A stretch of 63,575 nucleotides of DNA from Roseicella frigidaeris (GTDB lineage: Bacteria > Pseudomonadota > Alphaproteobacteria > Acetobacterales > Acetobacteraceae): positions 1 to 63,575 of the forward strand of contig NZ_QLIX01000026.1 in the NCBI RefSeq assembly GCF_003258945.1, written 5' to 3'. A model generated the notes under the pieces. The model saw nothing but the letters and a program-made list of their open reading frames with translations, did not search any database and was not told the origin of the DNA. The position numbers and the translations under genes were made by a program. Shown here piece after piece: positions 7,425 through 16,207 of the stretch (position 1 is the first letter of the stretch; every line of letters begins with the position of its first letter).

Positions 7425-8371
7425 CCCTGCTTGCCCTCCTCGCCCTCCCTCTCGCCGGCGCGCGGGCGGAGACCATCATGGTGTCCAACGAGAAGGACAA
7501 CAGCATCACCGTGCTCGACGGCGCGACGCTGAAGCCGGTGCGCACGGTGAAGGTGGGTGAGCGGCCGCGCGGCATCGTCCTCTCGCAGGATGGCCGCTTC
7601 CTCTATGTCTGCGCCGGCGACAGCGACCGGGTCGATGTCGTCGACACCACGAGCTGGAAGGTGGTGCGCCACCTGCCGAGCGGCTCCGACCCGGAGCGGG
7701 CGGCGCTGCACCCGGATGGCCGCCGCCTCTACGTCGCCAACGAGGACGACAACCTCGTCACCGTGGTCGATGTCGAGCGCGGCGTCGTGCTGCAGGAGAT
7801 CCCGGTCGGCGTCGAGCCGGAGGGGATGGGGCTGAGCCCGGACGGGCGCTACGTGGTCAACACCTCCGAGACCACCAACATGGCGCATGTCATCGACACC
7901 GGCAGCGGCAAGATCATCGCCAACATCCTGGTCGGCGCCCGGCCGCGCTACGCGCTGTGGCAGCCGGACGGCAAGCGCTTCTGGGTCTCCTCCGAGATCG
8001 GCGGCACGCTCTCGCTGATCAGCGCCGAGGACTGGAAGGTGGTGGCGCAGGTCGGCTTCAGCATCCCGGGCGTGCCGCGCGAGGCGATCCAGCCCGTCGG
8101 CATGGCCTTCTCGCGCGATGCCGGCAAGCTCTTCGTCGCCCTCGGCCCCGCCAACCGCGTCGCCGTGGTCGATGTCGCGACGCGCGAGGTGCAGCGCATG
8201 CTGCTGGTCGGCCAGCGGGTCTGGAACCTCGCCCTCTCGGCGGATGGCACCCGGCTCTACACCACCAACGGCGTCAGCAACGACCTCTCGGTCCTCGATA
8301 TCGAGGCGATGCGGGTGACCCGCAGCGTGCCGGTCGGGCAGTCGCCCTGGGGGGTGGTGGTGAAGCCGTGA
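7409..8371 (+). CDS. PQQ-associated secreted beta-propeller protein
   Basis: A 320-residue YVTN/NHL-type beta-propeller with signal peptide (1-20, ending AGARA). Repeats such as VTVLDGATLKPVRTVKVGERP, LYVANEDDNLVTVVDVERG and LYTTNGVSNDLSVLDIEAM recur at about 40-residue spacing, giving roughly seven blades. It matches the PQQ-dependent catabolism-associated propeller family. It probably acts in the periplasm as a docking or assembly factor; no catalytic residues stand out. It starts inside the end of the preceding gene and its stop overlaps the next GTG start, so the three genes are one transcription unit. Confidence 0.88.
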   Translation: MPRILTLLALLALPLAGARAETIMVSNEKDNSITVLDGATLKPVRTVKVGERPRGIVLSQDGRFLYVCAGDSDRVDVVDTTSWKVVRHLPSGSDPERAALHPDGRRLYVANEDDNLVTVVDVERGVVLQEIPVGVEPEGMGLSPDGRYVVNTSETTNMAHVIDTGSGKIIANILVGARPRYALWQPDGKRFWVSSEIGGTLSLISAEDWKVVAQVGFSIPGVPREAIQPVGMAFSRDAGKLFVALGPANRVAVVDVATREVQRMLLVGQRVWNLALSADGTRLYTTNGVSNDLSVLDIEAMRVTRSVPVGQSPWGVVVKP

Positions 8372-8952
8372 GGCTGCCCCGGATCGCTGCCCTGCTGTTG
8401 CTGCTGCCCGTGGCGGCGGCGGCGCAGCCGCATCCGGACCCCGACTGGCCCTGCGTGCAGCGCTACGTGCCGGAGATCGGCGCCGCGGCGCTCTGGCCCG
8501 AGGCGCCGGGCGGCGACTGGCAGGACGACCCCGGGGTGGCGGCGCTGGTCGGGCGCATCGCCCCGCGCCCGGTCGAGGCCGAGCAGGGCCTCGCCGCGAT
8601 CCGCGACTTCGCCGCGCCGCTCGATGCCGCGGCGCGGCGGCGCCTGCTGCCGCTCGCCTTCCGCGGGGTGCTGGAGGAGACCAACCGGCAGCGCGACGCC
8701 GTCATCGACCAGATCCGCCGCTATGCCCGGCGGCAGCACGACCTCGCCGGGCGGGTGCGCGAGCTGGAGGCGGCGCTGCGCGCGGCGCCGCCCCCGGCCC
8801 GCGAGGAGCTGGAGCAGCGCCGCTTCTTCGCGGCCAAGACCTATGCCGATGCCGAGCGCATGCTGCGCTATGCCTGCGAGGTGCCGGTGCGGCTGGAAGG
8901 GCGGCTCGGCGCCTATGCGCGGGCGATGCAGGCGGCGATGCCGCAGGGCTGA
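8368..8952 (+). CDS. Small secreted helical protein of the quinoprotein cluster
   Basis: A 194-residue protein starting at GTG 8368 in a GTGA overlap with the propeller gene. It has a signal peptide (MRLPRIAALLLLLPVAAAAQ) and one early Cys (DWPCVQRY). A long helical stretch rich in Arg, Glu and Ala (about 105-170) looks like a coiled coil. I recognise no catalytic motif. Translational coupling suggests it works with the propeller and binding protein in the periplasm, perhaps as a scaffold. Function unknown. Confidence 0.75.
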   Translation: MRLPRIAALLLLLPVAAAAQPHPDPDWPCVQRYVPEIGAAALWPEAPGGDWQDDPGVAALVGRIAPRPVEAEQGLAAIRDFAAPLDAAARRRLLPLAFRGVLEETNRQRDAVIDQIRRYARRQHDLAGRVRELEAALRAAPPPAREELEQRRFFAAKTYADAERMLRYACEVPVRLEGRLGAYARAMQAAMPQG

Positions 8953-9001
8953 TCCCGGCTGGGGTGCTGCCAACGGCCGTTGCCGGTGACCCATCGACGG
9001 C

Positions 9002-9100
9002 CCCCTCAGGCGCCGGGCGGTTTGCTCCGCAAACCTCGGCTTCGCGCCACTCGCCGCGGCGCCCGTTCGGGCGCTCGGCATGAAGGAAGCCTTCATGCCG
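9002..9100. repeat. Composite three-hairpin repeat element, copy 1
   Basis: Hairpins at 9019-9035 (GGTTTGC/GCAAACC), 9059-9074 (GCGCCC/GGGCGC) and 9076-9100 (CGGCATGAAGG/CCTTCATGCCG) are joined by linkers CTCAGGCGCCGGGCG and GGCTTCGCGCC. The same linkers in the same order occur at 52687-52810 with different stem sequences. It lies between the convergent ends of the helical protein gene and the CXXCW gene, where it could serve as a bidirectional terminator. Confidence 0.8.
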
Positions 9101-9106
9101 TTGGTA

Positions 9107-9649
9107 TCACTCCCAGCCGGGCGCGGGGTGCAGCACCTCGGTCGGCAGGCCGGCCGCCTCCCAGCCATCGGTGCCGTCGCGGTACCACAGGACCTGCCGC
9201 CAGCCCCAGGCGGCCGCGCGCCGGGCGGCGTTCCAGCTCATCCAGCATTCGGCGAGGCAATAGAAGACGACCGGACGCCCGCGATCGCCATCCGTCGCCG
9301 CCTCGAGCCTGCGGCGGAACCAGGCCTCGGCGCCGGGCGGCAGGTCGCCGCGGCCCAGCCCGGGCAGCCAGAGGCTGCCCGGGATGCCGCGGCGCGGGCT
9401 CGGCCGCCAGAGCGCCTCCGGCGGCAGGCCCTCCGGCCGGCGCGGCGCCGCCAGCACGTCGATCCAGACCGCGCCCTGCCGTTCGAACAACAGCGCCGCC
9501 TCCGCCGTGTCGATGGCGCGGCCGCCCGGCACCGTCTCCGGCGTCGGGGCCCGGTAGTCCTGCATCCGGTAGCCCTCGGGCGCAGGCGTCGGCATGGGCG
9601 CGGCGGCGGCGAGGAGCGCGGCGGCAAGCAGCTGCGGGCGCCGCCTCAC
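9107..9649 (-). CDS. PQQ-associated CXXCW-motif rhodanese-like protein
   Basis: The 180-residue exported protein starts at GTG 9649, overlapping the xoxJ stop as GTGA. A signal peptide covers about 1-20. The fold is rhodanese-like: AVWIDVLAAPRRP early, then FYCLAECWMSWNAA with C131 and C135 followed by Trp, the hallmark of the PQQ-dependent catabolism-associated CXXCW family. GWRQVLWYRDGTDGWEAAGLP is the rhodanese-like end. It may handle thiol or persulfide chemistry for the quinoprotein relay, in line with the SoxYZ-like and metallohydrolase genes nearby. The exact reaction is not established. Confidence 0.88.
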   Translation of the reverse strand: MRRRPQLLAAALLAAAAPMPTPAPEGYRMQDYRAPTPETVPGGRAIDTAEAALLFERQGAVWIDVLAAPRRPEGLPPEALWRPSPRRGIPGSLWLPGLGRGDLPPGAEAWFRRRLEAATDGDRGRPVVFYCLAECWMSWNAARRAAAWGWRQVLWYRDGTDGWEAAGLPTEVLHPAPGWE

Positions 9650-10464
9650 GGCGCCTGCAGCCTGCCCTCGGCGTCCAGCAGCGGCACGCCGTAGTCGCGC
9701 AGGATGCCGTCGATCTCCGCCTGGTGCTCGCGGATCGCCGCGTTGATGCGGCGGCGCCACTCGGTCTCCTCGGCGCGCACGCCCATGGTGATGCGATAGT
9801 CCATCCGCGCCACGCCCGGCTCGGTCGGCAGGGCGCGCATCGCCAGGGGCAGGCCCTGCACCGTGATCTGGTAGCCGGCGATCGGGCCCCAGACCAGGGC
9901 CGCATCCAGCTCGCCGGCGGCCACCGCGCGCAGCAGCTCCGCCCCCGGCGCCTCGTGCCGCGTGTCGACGGCGAGCGGGAAGAAGCGGGTGTTGCCGATC
10001 AGCCGGTTGCGCAGCAGCAGGTCGGTCGGCGGCGTGCGGGCGATGGCGCCGAGCCGCAGCGCCCGCATCGCCGGGTCGTCCAGCCGCTCCGGCACCGGAT
10101 GGTCGCGGCGGAAGGCGATGACATAGGTGGTGTGGTAGTAGGGATTGGTGTTCTGCAACAGCTCGTCGCCGGCGACCGTGCCCATCACCAGGTCGCAGCG
10201 CCCGGCCCGCAGCGTGTTGCGCACGAAGCCCTGCACCTGCGGGAAGAAGACGTAGTCGAGGCGGCGGTCGAGGGCCTGCGCCAGCAGTGCCGCGATCCGG
10301 TTCTCGAAGCCCTCGCCGCGCTCGTTGGAGAAGGGCAGGTTGGCCGGGTCGGCGCAGACGCGCAGCGCATCCGTCGCCACGAGGTCGCCGGTCTCGGCCG
10401 CGGCGGGCCGCGCCAGCAGCGCGGCCAGGGCGAGGGCCAGACCGGGGACGGCCCGCCGCCTCAT
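9646..10464 (-). CDS. xoxJ: Quinoprotein dehydrogenase-associated periplasmic binding protein XoxJ
   Basis: A 272-residue SBP_bac_3-type protein with signal peptide (1-23). DALRVCADPANLPFSNERGEGFENRIAALLA is the classic opening of the XoxJ/MoxJ family. RCDLVMGTVAGDELLQNTNPYY and AALVWGPIAGY follow. XoxJ/MxaJ proteins are thought to assist activation of the methanol dehydrogenase in the periplasm rather than to import solutes. It overlaps xoxG by 4 bases upstream and the CXXCW gene downstream, so the order is xoxF-xoxG-xoxJ-CXXCW. Confidence 0.9.
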   Translation of the reverse strand: MRRRAVPGLALALAALLARPAAAETGDLVATDALRVCADPANLPFSNERGEGFENRIAALLAQALDRRLDYVFFPQVQGFVRNTLRAGRCDLVMGTVAGDELLQNTNPYYHTTYVIAFRRDHPVPERLDDPAMRALRLGAIARTPPTDLLLRNRLIGNTRFFPLAVDTRHEAPGAELLRAVAAGELDAALVWGPIAGYQITVQGLPLAMRALPTEPGVARMDYRITMGVRAEETEWRRRINAAIREHQAEIDGILRDYGVPLLDAEGRLQAP

Positions 10465-10886
10465 TTCCTCGGCATCCGCTCCGGCCGGCCGCGGCCGAGC
10501 GCGCCGTCGGAGCGCGCCTTCAGATAGGCGTAGATGTCGTCGAGATAGGTGACGACGTCCTCGACATGGCCGAAGGAGGGCATGACGTTCTGCTGCGAGG
10601 AGGTGACGTTCTGCCGGCCGTTGATGACGGTGTCGGCGAACTGCTCATGCGTCAGGTGCTTGAGGGATTCGGTGAGGTTCGGCGCGTAGCTGCTGCCGGC
10701 CCCGTCCGGCCCGTGGCATTGCAGGCAGGAATTCCCGTAGCGGCGGTAGCCGTTGTAGACGGCCTGGTCGACCTTGCCGTCCTCGACATGGTAGGGCCGC
10801 TCGTAGTCGTCCTTCGCGTCGTCGGCGGCCAGGGCGGGGCCGGTCAGGGCGGCAAGGATGCAGGTGGAGACAAGCAAGGCTTTCAT
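10461..10886 (-). CDS. xoxG: c-type cytochrome XoxG, electron acceptor of XoxF
   Basis: A 141-residue cytochrome with signal peptide (1-20, ending PALA), haem motif C54-L-Q-C57-H58 and axial M102 in NVMPSFG. YERPYHVEDGKVD and NGRQNVTSSQQNVMPSFG fit the methanol-metabolism cytochrome family paired with lanthanide enzymes. It should take electrons from the PQQ enzyme to the respiratory chain. The ATG at 10886 follows CAGGAG. A perfect 13-bp hairpin separates it from xoxF, which may keep its level below that of xoxF. Confidence 0.9.
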   Translation of the reverse strand: MKALLVSTCILAALTGPALAADDAKDDYERPYHVEDGKVDQAVYNGYRRYGNSCLQCHGPDGAGSSYAPNLTESLKHLTHEQFADTVINGRQNVTSSQQNVMPSFGHVEDVVTYLDDIYAYLKARSDGALGRGRPERMPRK

Positions 10887-10900
10887 GGGGAAGCTCCTGG

Positions 10901-10929
10901 GAGGCCGGCGCCCGGCGGGCGCCGGCCTC
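10901..10929 (-). terminator. 13-bp hairpin between xoxF and xoxG
   Basis: GAGGCCGGCGCCC (10901-10913) pairs perfectly with 10917-10929 around a 3-nt loop. It lies in the 66-base gap between the xoxF stop and the xoxG start in the same transcript. With no U-run it is more likely a partial terminator or an mRNA 3'-end stabiliser than a full stop. Confidence 0.6.
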
Positions 10930-10952
10930 GGTATCACGGCAGCCGGCTCGGC

Positions 10953-12764
10953 TCAGTTCGGCAGGGCGAAGACGGTCAGGACGCCGCCGAGCTGGGTGTA
11001 GTCGGACAGCGCCTTGTAGGCGCCGACCGCGCCGAGGCCGTCGCTGTCGCCCCCGAGGCCGGCCGCCATGCCGATGCCGGCCCAGCCGCCGACGCCCGAG
11101 AGCACCGCGATGTACTGCTTGCCCTTGTGGGTGAAGGTGTTGACGTTGCCGATGATGCCGGAGGGCGTGCGGTAGCTGAACAGCTCCTTGCCGTCCTTCA
11201 CGTCGACCGCCTTCAGGTAGCCCTCGAGCGTGCCGTAGAAGACGACGTCACCGGCCGTCGCCAGCGCCCCCGACCAGACCGAGAAACGCTCGGGCTTCGA
11301 CCAGAGGATCTTCCCCTTGCCGGCGTCCCAGGCGATGAAATTCCCCATGTTGTCCGACCCCTTCGGCGGGAACATGGAGAGCGTGGCGCCGACATAGGGC
11401 TGGCCGGCGGTGTAGGAGACGCGGAAGGGCTCGTAGTCCATGCAGACATGGTTGGTCGGCACGTAGAACATGCCGGTCTTCGGCGAGTAGGCGGCCGGCT
11501 GCTGGTCCTTGCTGCCGAGCGCGGCCGGGCAGATGTTCTGGGTGTTGGTGTCCTCGCCGCCGGCGGCGGTGGAGAATTCGCGCACCACCTGCGGCCGGCC
11601 GGTCTCCATGTCGACATGGCTGGCCCAGTTCACCGCGGGATCGTATTTCTGCGCCACCAGCAGGTCGCCGTTCTCGCGGTTCAGCGTATAGGCGAAGCCG
11701 TTGCGGTCCATGTGGACCAGGGCCTTGGCGACCCGCTTGTCACCGACCTGGATGTTGTCGGCGAGGATCATCTCGTTGACGCCGTCGTAGTCCCATTCGT
11801 CGTGCGGCGTCATCTGGTAGACCCAGCGCGCCATGCCGGTGTTGGCGTCGCGGGCGAAGATCGTCATCGACCACTTGTTGTCGCCGGGCCGCTGCGCCGG
11901 GTTCCAGGTGCCGGGATTGCCGGAGCCGTAGTAGACGAGGTTCAGCTCCGGGTCATAGCTGATCCAGCCCCAGGTGCCGCCGCCGCCGATCTTCCACTGG
12001 TCTCCCTCCCAGGTCTTGAGGGAGCTGTTGGCGCCGACCGGCTTGCCCATGTCGGTGGTCTTCTGCGGGTCGAACAGGATGTCGCTGTCGGGGCCCACCG
12101 AATAGGCGCGCCAGATCTGCTTGCCGTCCTTGAGGCCGTAGGCGGTGACATGCGCGCGGACGCCGAACTCGCCGCCGGAGATGCCGACCAGCACCTTGTC
12201 GCCGACGACCAGCGGCGACATGGTCGAGGTCTCGCCCTTCGCCGGGTCGCCGTTCTTGATCTTCCAGACCTCCTTGCCGGTCTTGGCGTCGAGCGCGACC
12301 AGGGTGGTGTCGGCCTGGCTGAGGATGATCTTGCCATCGGCATAGGCGGGGCCGCGATTGACCGTGTCGCAGCACATGACGCCGATGACGCTCGGGTCCT
12401 GCGTCGGCTCGTAGCGCCAGATCACCCGGCCGGGGTTGTTCAGGTCGAGCGCGAAGACCCGGTTGGGGAAGGGCGTGTGGATGAACATCACGTCGCCGAT
12501 CACCAGCGGGCCGCCCTCATGGCCGCGCAGCACGCCGGTCGAGAACTGCCAGGTGGGGCGCAGCTGGCCGACATTCTCGCGGGTGATCTGGTTCAGCGAG
12601 CTGTAGCGCCACGACGCGTAATTGCCGTTGGCCATGGCCCATTGGTTCGGGTCCTTCTGCAGCCGCAGCAGCTCGTCGTTGGCCGAGGCCCCAGGGAATA
12701 CGGCGCTGGCTCCAACGGTGGCCGAAACGGCCAGCGCGATCGCAAGGGCTGCGCGTCGCAACAT
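10953..12764 (-). CDS. xoxF: Lanthanide-dependent PQQ methanol/alcohol dehydrogenase XoxF
   Basis: The 603-residue periplasmic quinoprotein oxidises methanol or other primary alcohols. The signal peptide is about 1-28 (start [17 protein letters not shown] upstream). It is an eight-bladed propeller with the vicinal disulfide C131-C132 ([10 protein letters not shown]). In [13 protein letters not shown]325 is the catalytic Asp and D327 is the extra Asp that marks lanthanide rather than calcium enzymes. Length and motifs are typical of XoxF, probably clade 5 (inferred). No mxaF or PQQ biosynthesis genes are visible here. A 135-codon open leader upstream in frame is not convincing coding sequence. 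Confidence 0.97.
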   Translation of the reverse strand: MLRRAALAIALAVSATVGASAVFPGASANDELLRLQKDPNQWAMANGNYASWRYSSLNQITRENVGQLRPTWQFSTGVLRGHEGGPLVIGDVMFIHTPFPNRVFALDLNNPGRVIWRYEPTQDPSVIGVMCCDTVNRGPAYADGKIILSQADTTLVALDAKTGKEVWKIKNGDPAKGETSTMSPLVVGDKVLVGISGGEFGVRAHVTAYGLKDGKQIWRAYSVGPDSDILFDPQKTTDMGKPVGANSSLKTWEGDQWKIGGGGTWGWISYDPELNLVYYGSGNPGTWNPAQRPGDNKWSMTIFARDANTGMARWVYQMTPHDEWDYDGVNEMILADNIQVGDKRVAKALVHMDRNGFAYTLNRENGDLLVAQKYDPAVNWASHVDMETGRPQVVREFSTAAGGEDTNTQNICPAALGSKDQQPAAYSPKTGMFYVPTNHVCMDYEPFRVSYTAGQPYVGATLSMFPPKGSDNMGNFIAWDAGKGKILWSKPERFSVWSGALATAGDVVFYGTLEGYLKAVDVKDGKELFSYRTPSGIIGNVNTFTHKGKQYIAVLSGVGGWAGIGMAAGLGGDSDGLGAVGAYKALSDYTQLGGVLTVFALPN

Positions 12765-13119
12765 CTTGTCGTTCCTCCATCGACCTGCGGGCCGCACGAG
12801 ACGGTCTCGCAACTGTTCCGCCTGCCGGCAGCCCCGCTGCCGGCCGGTGGGCGGAGGTTTCCGCCCTCCGCTGACAGCTATTTGTGCCAGTTCGAGTCCG
12901 GACAAGCGGCCAGCGGCACCGGCACAGCGCACGACTTCGACAACTGCCGGGGCGCCGCGGGCGCTGGACGGCGGAGGGATGCGCCCCATGTTCAGGATAA
13001 ACTGCCGCAAATGGCGGGAAATCATAGAGATGCATCGAGGAATACTGCGCTGCACAAGAAATGGTTCAGGGCGGGCGCCCGGCCCGACTTGGACTAAAGA
13101 CGGAGAGGGGGATGCCAGG
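12765..13119. other. Divergent control region between xoxF and a secreted-protein operon
   Basis: This 355-base stretch has no supportable gene. It must contain the xoxF promoter (leftward) and that of the operon starting at 13165 (rightward). I could not place confident -35/-10 boxes or a two-component operator in it. Frames that cross it are read-through of flanking genes. Confidence 0.5.
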
Positions 13120-13164
13120 CTGGAGGATGCCAAGCTGGAGGACGTCAGGGTGGAGGACGCCACG
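13120..13164 (+). promoter_or_regulatory. Three tandem 15-nt GGAGGA repeats before a GTG start
   Basis: Units start at 13120, 13135 and 13150, each of the form (C/G)TGGAGGA followed by TGCCAAG, CGTCAGG or CGCCACG. The third unit supplies GGAGG about 8 bases before the GTG at 13165. Three ribosome-binding-site copies in phase (45 nt) upstream of one start is unusual. It could be a tandem-duplication leader or a set of alternative starts. Confidence 0.55.
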
Positions 13165-13851
13165 GTGACCGGACGCCGCCGGCTGCTGGGACTTGCCGCG
13201 GCGACGCCGCTGCTCCTCGCGGCGGAGGAGCCGTCCCCGCCGCTCTCCCCCGCCCAGCGGCTGCTGTTCGAGACGCCGCACCTGGCCGGGCTGCATGCGC
13301 CGCTCCGCCTCGTCTACGATTTCCGCCGCGAGGAGGAAGGCCGGGAGCCAGTCGGCGACGTCATCCGGCTCGCCGTGCGGGAGGGCGAGGCGCCGGGCCG
13401 CTTCGACGTGACGCCGGAATTCCTCACCGGCCCGCGCGCCCTGCATTACCCGCCGGCGCCGGGCTTCCGCGGCAACCCGCTGCTGCTCTTCGCCCTCGAC
13501 CGCGAGGCGCGGGAGCTGAGCGCGGCAACCGGCGGCTCGACGGTATGGTTCCGCAACCGCATCAGGCAGGGCTTCGTCGACGCGGCCGCGATGCAGCGCA
13601 TCACGCTGCCCTTCGAGGGGCGCCCGGTGCCGGCGACCGAGGTCGTGCTGCAGCCCTTCGGCGGCGAGCGGCGGGCCCGCCGCTACCAGGCCATGCGGCT
13701 GCGCTTCGTGCTCGCCGAGGCCGTCCCGGGCTGGATCCACTCGATCGGCAGCGAGGTGCCCGCGGCGGACGGATCGGGCGATGGGCATGGCGCGGTGCGC
13801 GAGGCGATCGTCTTCGCCCGCGCCGAGGCCCTGCCGACGGCCGCGCCGTGA
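13165..13851 (+). CDS. Secreted protein of unknown function, divergent from xoxF
   Basis: A 228-residue product (GTG start at 13165, preceded by GGAGG). [21 protein letters not shown] looks like a twin-arginine or Sec export signal. The mature part includes [33 protein letters not shown] and [15 protein letters not shown], suggesting a mostly beta-structured periplasmic domain. I do not recognise the family. GTG at 13150 is an alternative start. Its stop overlaps the next GTG, and the operon continues into the metallohydrolase and SoxYZ-like genes, implying a role in the quinoprotein relay. Confidence 0.75.
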   Translation: MTGRRRLLGLAAATPLLLAAEEPSPPLSPAQRLLFETPHLAGLHAPLRLVYDFRREEEGREPVGDVIRLAVREGEAPGRFDVTPEFLTGPRALHYPPAPGFRGNPLLLFALDREARELSAATGGSTVWFRNRIRQGFVDAAAMQRITLPFEGRPVPATEVVLQPFGGERRARRYQAMRLRFVLAEAVPGWIHSIGSEVPAADGSGDGHGAVREAIVFARAEALPTAAP

Positions 13852-14177
13852 GGCGCCTGCTCCTCGCCGCGCTGCTGCTGCCGGCGGCGGCCCTGGCGCA
13901 TGACTATCCGACGGTGGCGCGCGCGGATTACGTGCTCGGCTGCATGGCCGCGAACGGCAACACCCGGCTGGCGCTCGAGCGCTGCGCCTGCAGCATCGAC
14001 GCCATCGCCGAGCAACTGCCCTATGACAGCTACGAGGCCGCCGACACGGCGCTGCGCATGCAGGCCGGCAATCTCGGCGAGCGCGGCGCCGAGTTCCGCG
14101 ACGTGCCGCAGGTCCGGGCGGTGATCGAGGCCTTGCGGCGGGCCCAGGCGGAGGCGACGCTGCGCTGCTTTCCCTGA
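13848..14177 (+). CDS. Small secreted cysteine-containing protein of the quinoprotein locus
   Basis: A 109-residue product in a GTGA overlap with the gene before it. The signal peptide ends near PAAALA. The mature part is about 92 residues with four Cys: GCMAANG, ERCACSI and the last CFP. The spacing C..C-x-C..C could support a redox or metal site. It has a helical C-terminal half (VRAVIEALRRAQAEATLR). Not recognised, but the strict coupling and export signal suggest a small periplasmic partner of the relay. Confidence 0.75.
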   Translation: MRRLLLAALLLPAAALAHDYPTVARADYVLGCMAANGNTRLALERCACSIDAIAEQLPYDSYEAADTALRMQAGNLGERGAEFRDVPQVRAVIEALRRAQAEATLRCFP

Positions 14178-14229
14178 GGATGCAGCGGATGGCCAGGCGC
14201 GACCGGGCCGGCGCGGGGAGGAGGGCCGG

Positions 14230-15180
14230 ATGGCGGAACGGCGGTCGGGGCGCCTGACGCGGCGGCAGGGCCTCGGGCTCGGCCTCGCCGCCAGCCTCGC
14301 CACCCGCCTGGCCGACGCGGCCCGGCCAGCCGGGGCGGCGGTGGAGGTCGCGCCCGGCCTCTTCGTCCTGCCCGGGGTGGCGGAGGACGCCTCCGCGGCC
14401 AATCTCGGCGCCATCGCCAATACCGGCTTCATCCTCGGCCGCGACGCGGTCGCGGTCGTGGACCCCGGCGGCAGCCTCGCGCATGGGCAGCGGCTGCGTG
14501 CGGCGGTGGCCGCCGCGACCCGGCAGCCGATCCGCTACCTGATCCTCACCCATGCGCATCCCGACCATGTCATGGGGGCGGCCGCCTTCGCCGATTGCGG
14601 CGCGGCGGTGATCGGCCATGCGCGCTTGCCCCTCGCCCTGGCGCAGCGCGGCCCCTACGACCTGCCCATGCTGGCGCGCAGCCTGGGGGCGGCCGCGGCG
14701 GGCAGCGGCGCGCTGGCGCCGACCCAGTTGGTGACGGAGCGGCTGGCGCTCGATCTCGGCGGCCGCGAGCTCGTGCTGCAGGCGCATCCGCCGGCGCATA
14801 CCGATCAGGACCTGACCGTGCTCGACGCCGCGACGCGGACGCTCTGGACCGGCGACCTGCTCTTCGTCGAGCGCATCCCGGCGCTGGAGGGCAGCCTCGC
14901 CGGCTGGCTCGCGGTGCTGGAGCGGCTGCGGGCGCTGCCGGCCGGCCAGGCCGTGCCGGGCCACGGGCCGCCCAGCGTGCCCTGGCCCGAGGCGGCCGAG
15001 CCGCTGGGCCGCTACCTCCTGGCGCTGCGCGACGGCACCCGCGCCGCCCTCCGGGCCGGCATCGGCATCGCCGAGGCGCCCGACCGCGTCGCCGTCGTGG
15101 AAGCCCGCCACTGGCGCCTCGCCGAGGCCTATCACGGCCGCAACGTCACCGCCGCCTACCGCGAACTGGAATGGGAGTAG
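14230..15180 (+). CDS. Quinoprotein relay system zinc metallohydrolase
   Basis: A 316-residue metallo-beta-lactamase-fold protein. An N-terminal export signal (RRQGLGLGLAASLATRLADAA, twin-arginine-like) precedes the domain. The zinc motif is H108-A-H110-P-D112-H113 in LILTHAHPDHVMG, with later ligands likely in PPAHTDQDLTV and AVPGHGPP. It resembles the SoxH-related family found beside PQQ dehydrogenases. SoxH-like enzymes may hydrolyse thioester or persulfide adducts. It is followed 5 bases later by the SoxYZ-like carrier, which could be its substrate. The start follows GGGGAGGAGGGCCGG. Confidence 0.9.
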   Translation: MAERRSGRLTRRQGLGLGLAASLATRLADAARPAGAAVEVAPGLFVLPGVAEDASAANLGAIANTGFILGRDAVAVVDPGGSLAHGQRLRAAVAAATRQPIRYLILTHAHPDHVMGAAAFADCGAAVIGHARLPLALAQRGPYDLPMLARSLGAAAAGSGALAPTQLVTERLALDLGGRELVLQAHPPAHTDQDLTVLDAATRTLWTGDLLFVERIPALEGSLAGWLAVLERLRALPAGQAVPGHGPPSVPWPEAAEPLGRYLLALRDGTRAALRAGIGIAEAPDRVAVVEARHWRLAEAYHGRNVTAAYRELEWE

Positions 15181-15185
15181 CCGCC

Positions 15186-16025
15186 ATGCCCCGCGCCATC
15201 GCCCGCCGGCCCATCCTCTCCGGCCTGCTGCCCGGCGCCGCCGCCCTGGTCGCCGGCCGGGCAGGGGCCCAGGGCATCGAGCCGGCGGAGGCGCCGCGCC
15301 GGGCCGAGCGCTGGCGCGACCTGAAGCAGGCAATCCTCGGCGACCGCCCGACCGAGCCCGCCGGCCCGGCGCTCGACCTGAGCGCGCCGGCGCGGGCGCA
15401 GGATGCGGCGCTGGTGCCGGTCGCCATCGCCCTCTCGGCCGCGGCGGCGCCGGCGGCGCGCGCCCTCTACCTCGTGGTCGACGAGAACCCGCTGCCGCTC
15501 GCCGCGGTGTTCCGGGCCGGCCAGCCCGGGGCGCTGCGGGCGCTGACGGCGCGCATCCGCGTCGATGCCTATACCTACCTGCATGCGGTGGCCGAGATGG
15601 CGGATGGGCGGCTGCTGGAGACGGCGCGCTTCGTGAAGGCGGCCGGCGGCTGCTCCGCTCCCATCGCCGGCGATCTGGAGGCGGCGCGGCAGCGCATGGG
15701 GCGGATGCGCATGAGCCTGCCGGAGGGGCCGCCGGCGCCGGGGCGCGCGGTGCCGGTGCAGGTGGCGGTCAGCCATCCCAATACCTCCGGCCTGCAGATC
15801 GACCAGCTCACCCGGCTCTCGATCCCGGCCGAGTACATCCGGGCGCTGCGCGTGACCTATGCCGGGGCGGAGGTGCTGCGCATCGAATCCGAGATCGCCA
15901 TCGCCGAGAACCCGACCTTCGGCTTCACGCTCGCGGGGGCGCCGGGTGGCGAGCTGCAGGTCGTCGCGGCCGACAACCGCGACCGGCGCTTCGAGGGGCG
16001 CTGGACCCTCGGCGCCGCCGGCTGA
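15186..16025 (+). CDS. Quinoprotein dehydrogenase-associated SoxYZ-like fusion carrier
   Basis: The 279-residue exported protein fuses a SoxY-like domain (about 40-160) and a SoxZ-like domain (about 175-275, from PVQVAVSHPNTSGLQ). The SoxY half ends with a Cys in VKAAGGCSAP (C156). In true SoxY the carrier cysteine sits in a mobile GGCGG tail that carries sulfur intermediates, so C156 is the obvious candidate for a covalent carrier. Start ATG at 15186 after GGGAGTAG. The fusion form is the one linked to quinoprotein loci, not to thiosulfate oxidation. What it carries is unknown. Confidence 0.9.
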   Translation: MPRAIARRPILSGLLPGAAALVAGRAGAQGIEPAEAPRRAERWRDLKQAILGDRPTEPAGPALDLSAPARAQDAALVPVAIALSAAAAPAARALYLVVDENPLPLAAVFRAGQPGALRALTARIRVDAYTYLHAVAEMADGRLLETARFVKAAGGCSAPIAGDLEAARQRMGRMRMSLPEGPPAPGRAVPVQVAVSHPNTSGLQIDQLTRLSIPAEYIRALRVTYAGAEVLRIESEIAIAENPTFGFTLAGAPGGELQVVAADNRDRRFEGRWTLGAAG

Positions 16026-16207
16026 CCCGGCCCGCACGGCCGCGGGTTGCACATCGGCCGGGCGGCATAAATCCTGGATTCGCGGGCGCGTCCGGCGGCA
16101 TCCTTGTGCCGTGCAACATGGACGGCCCCCCGCGGCCCTTCGGCAGGCGGCGTCCGCGATGCCGCCGCCCGCCCAGGCCGCCCCCCCCGACGAGGGACCC
16201 TAGCACC

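Noticed and set aside
10287-13097. 936-residue rightward frame across xoxG and xoxF
   Set aside because: Antisense to confidently identified genes and of low-complexity composition. No domain is visible.
10953-13163. xoxF with a 135-codon N-terminal extension
   Set aside because: The extension has repeated Ser/Leu sequence and no homology, and a clean signal peptide begins at 12764 with GGAGGAA ahead of it.
13066-15333. 755-residue leftward frame across the secreted-protein and metallohydrolase genes
   Set aside because: Shadow of the confidently placed plus-strand genes, with no domain.
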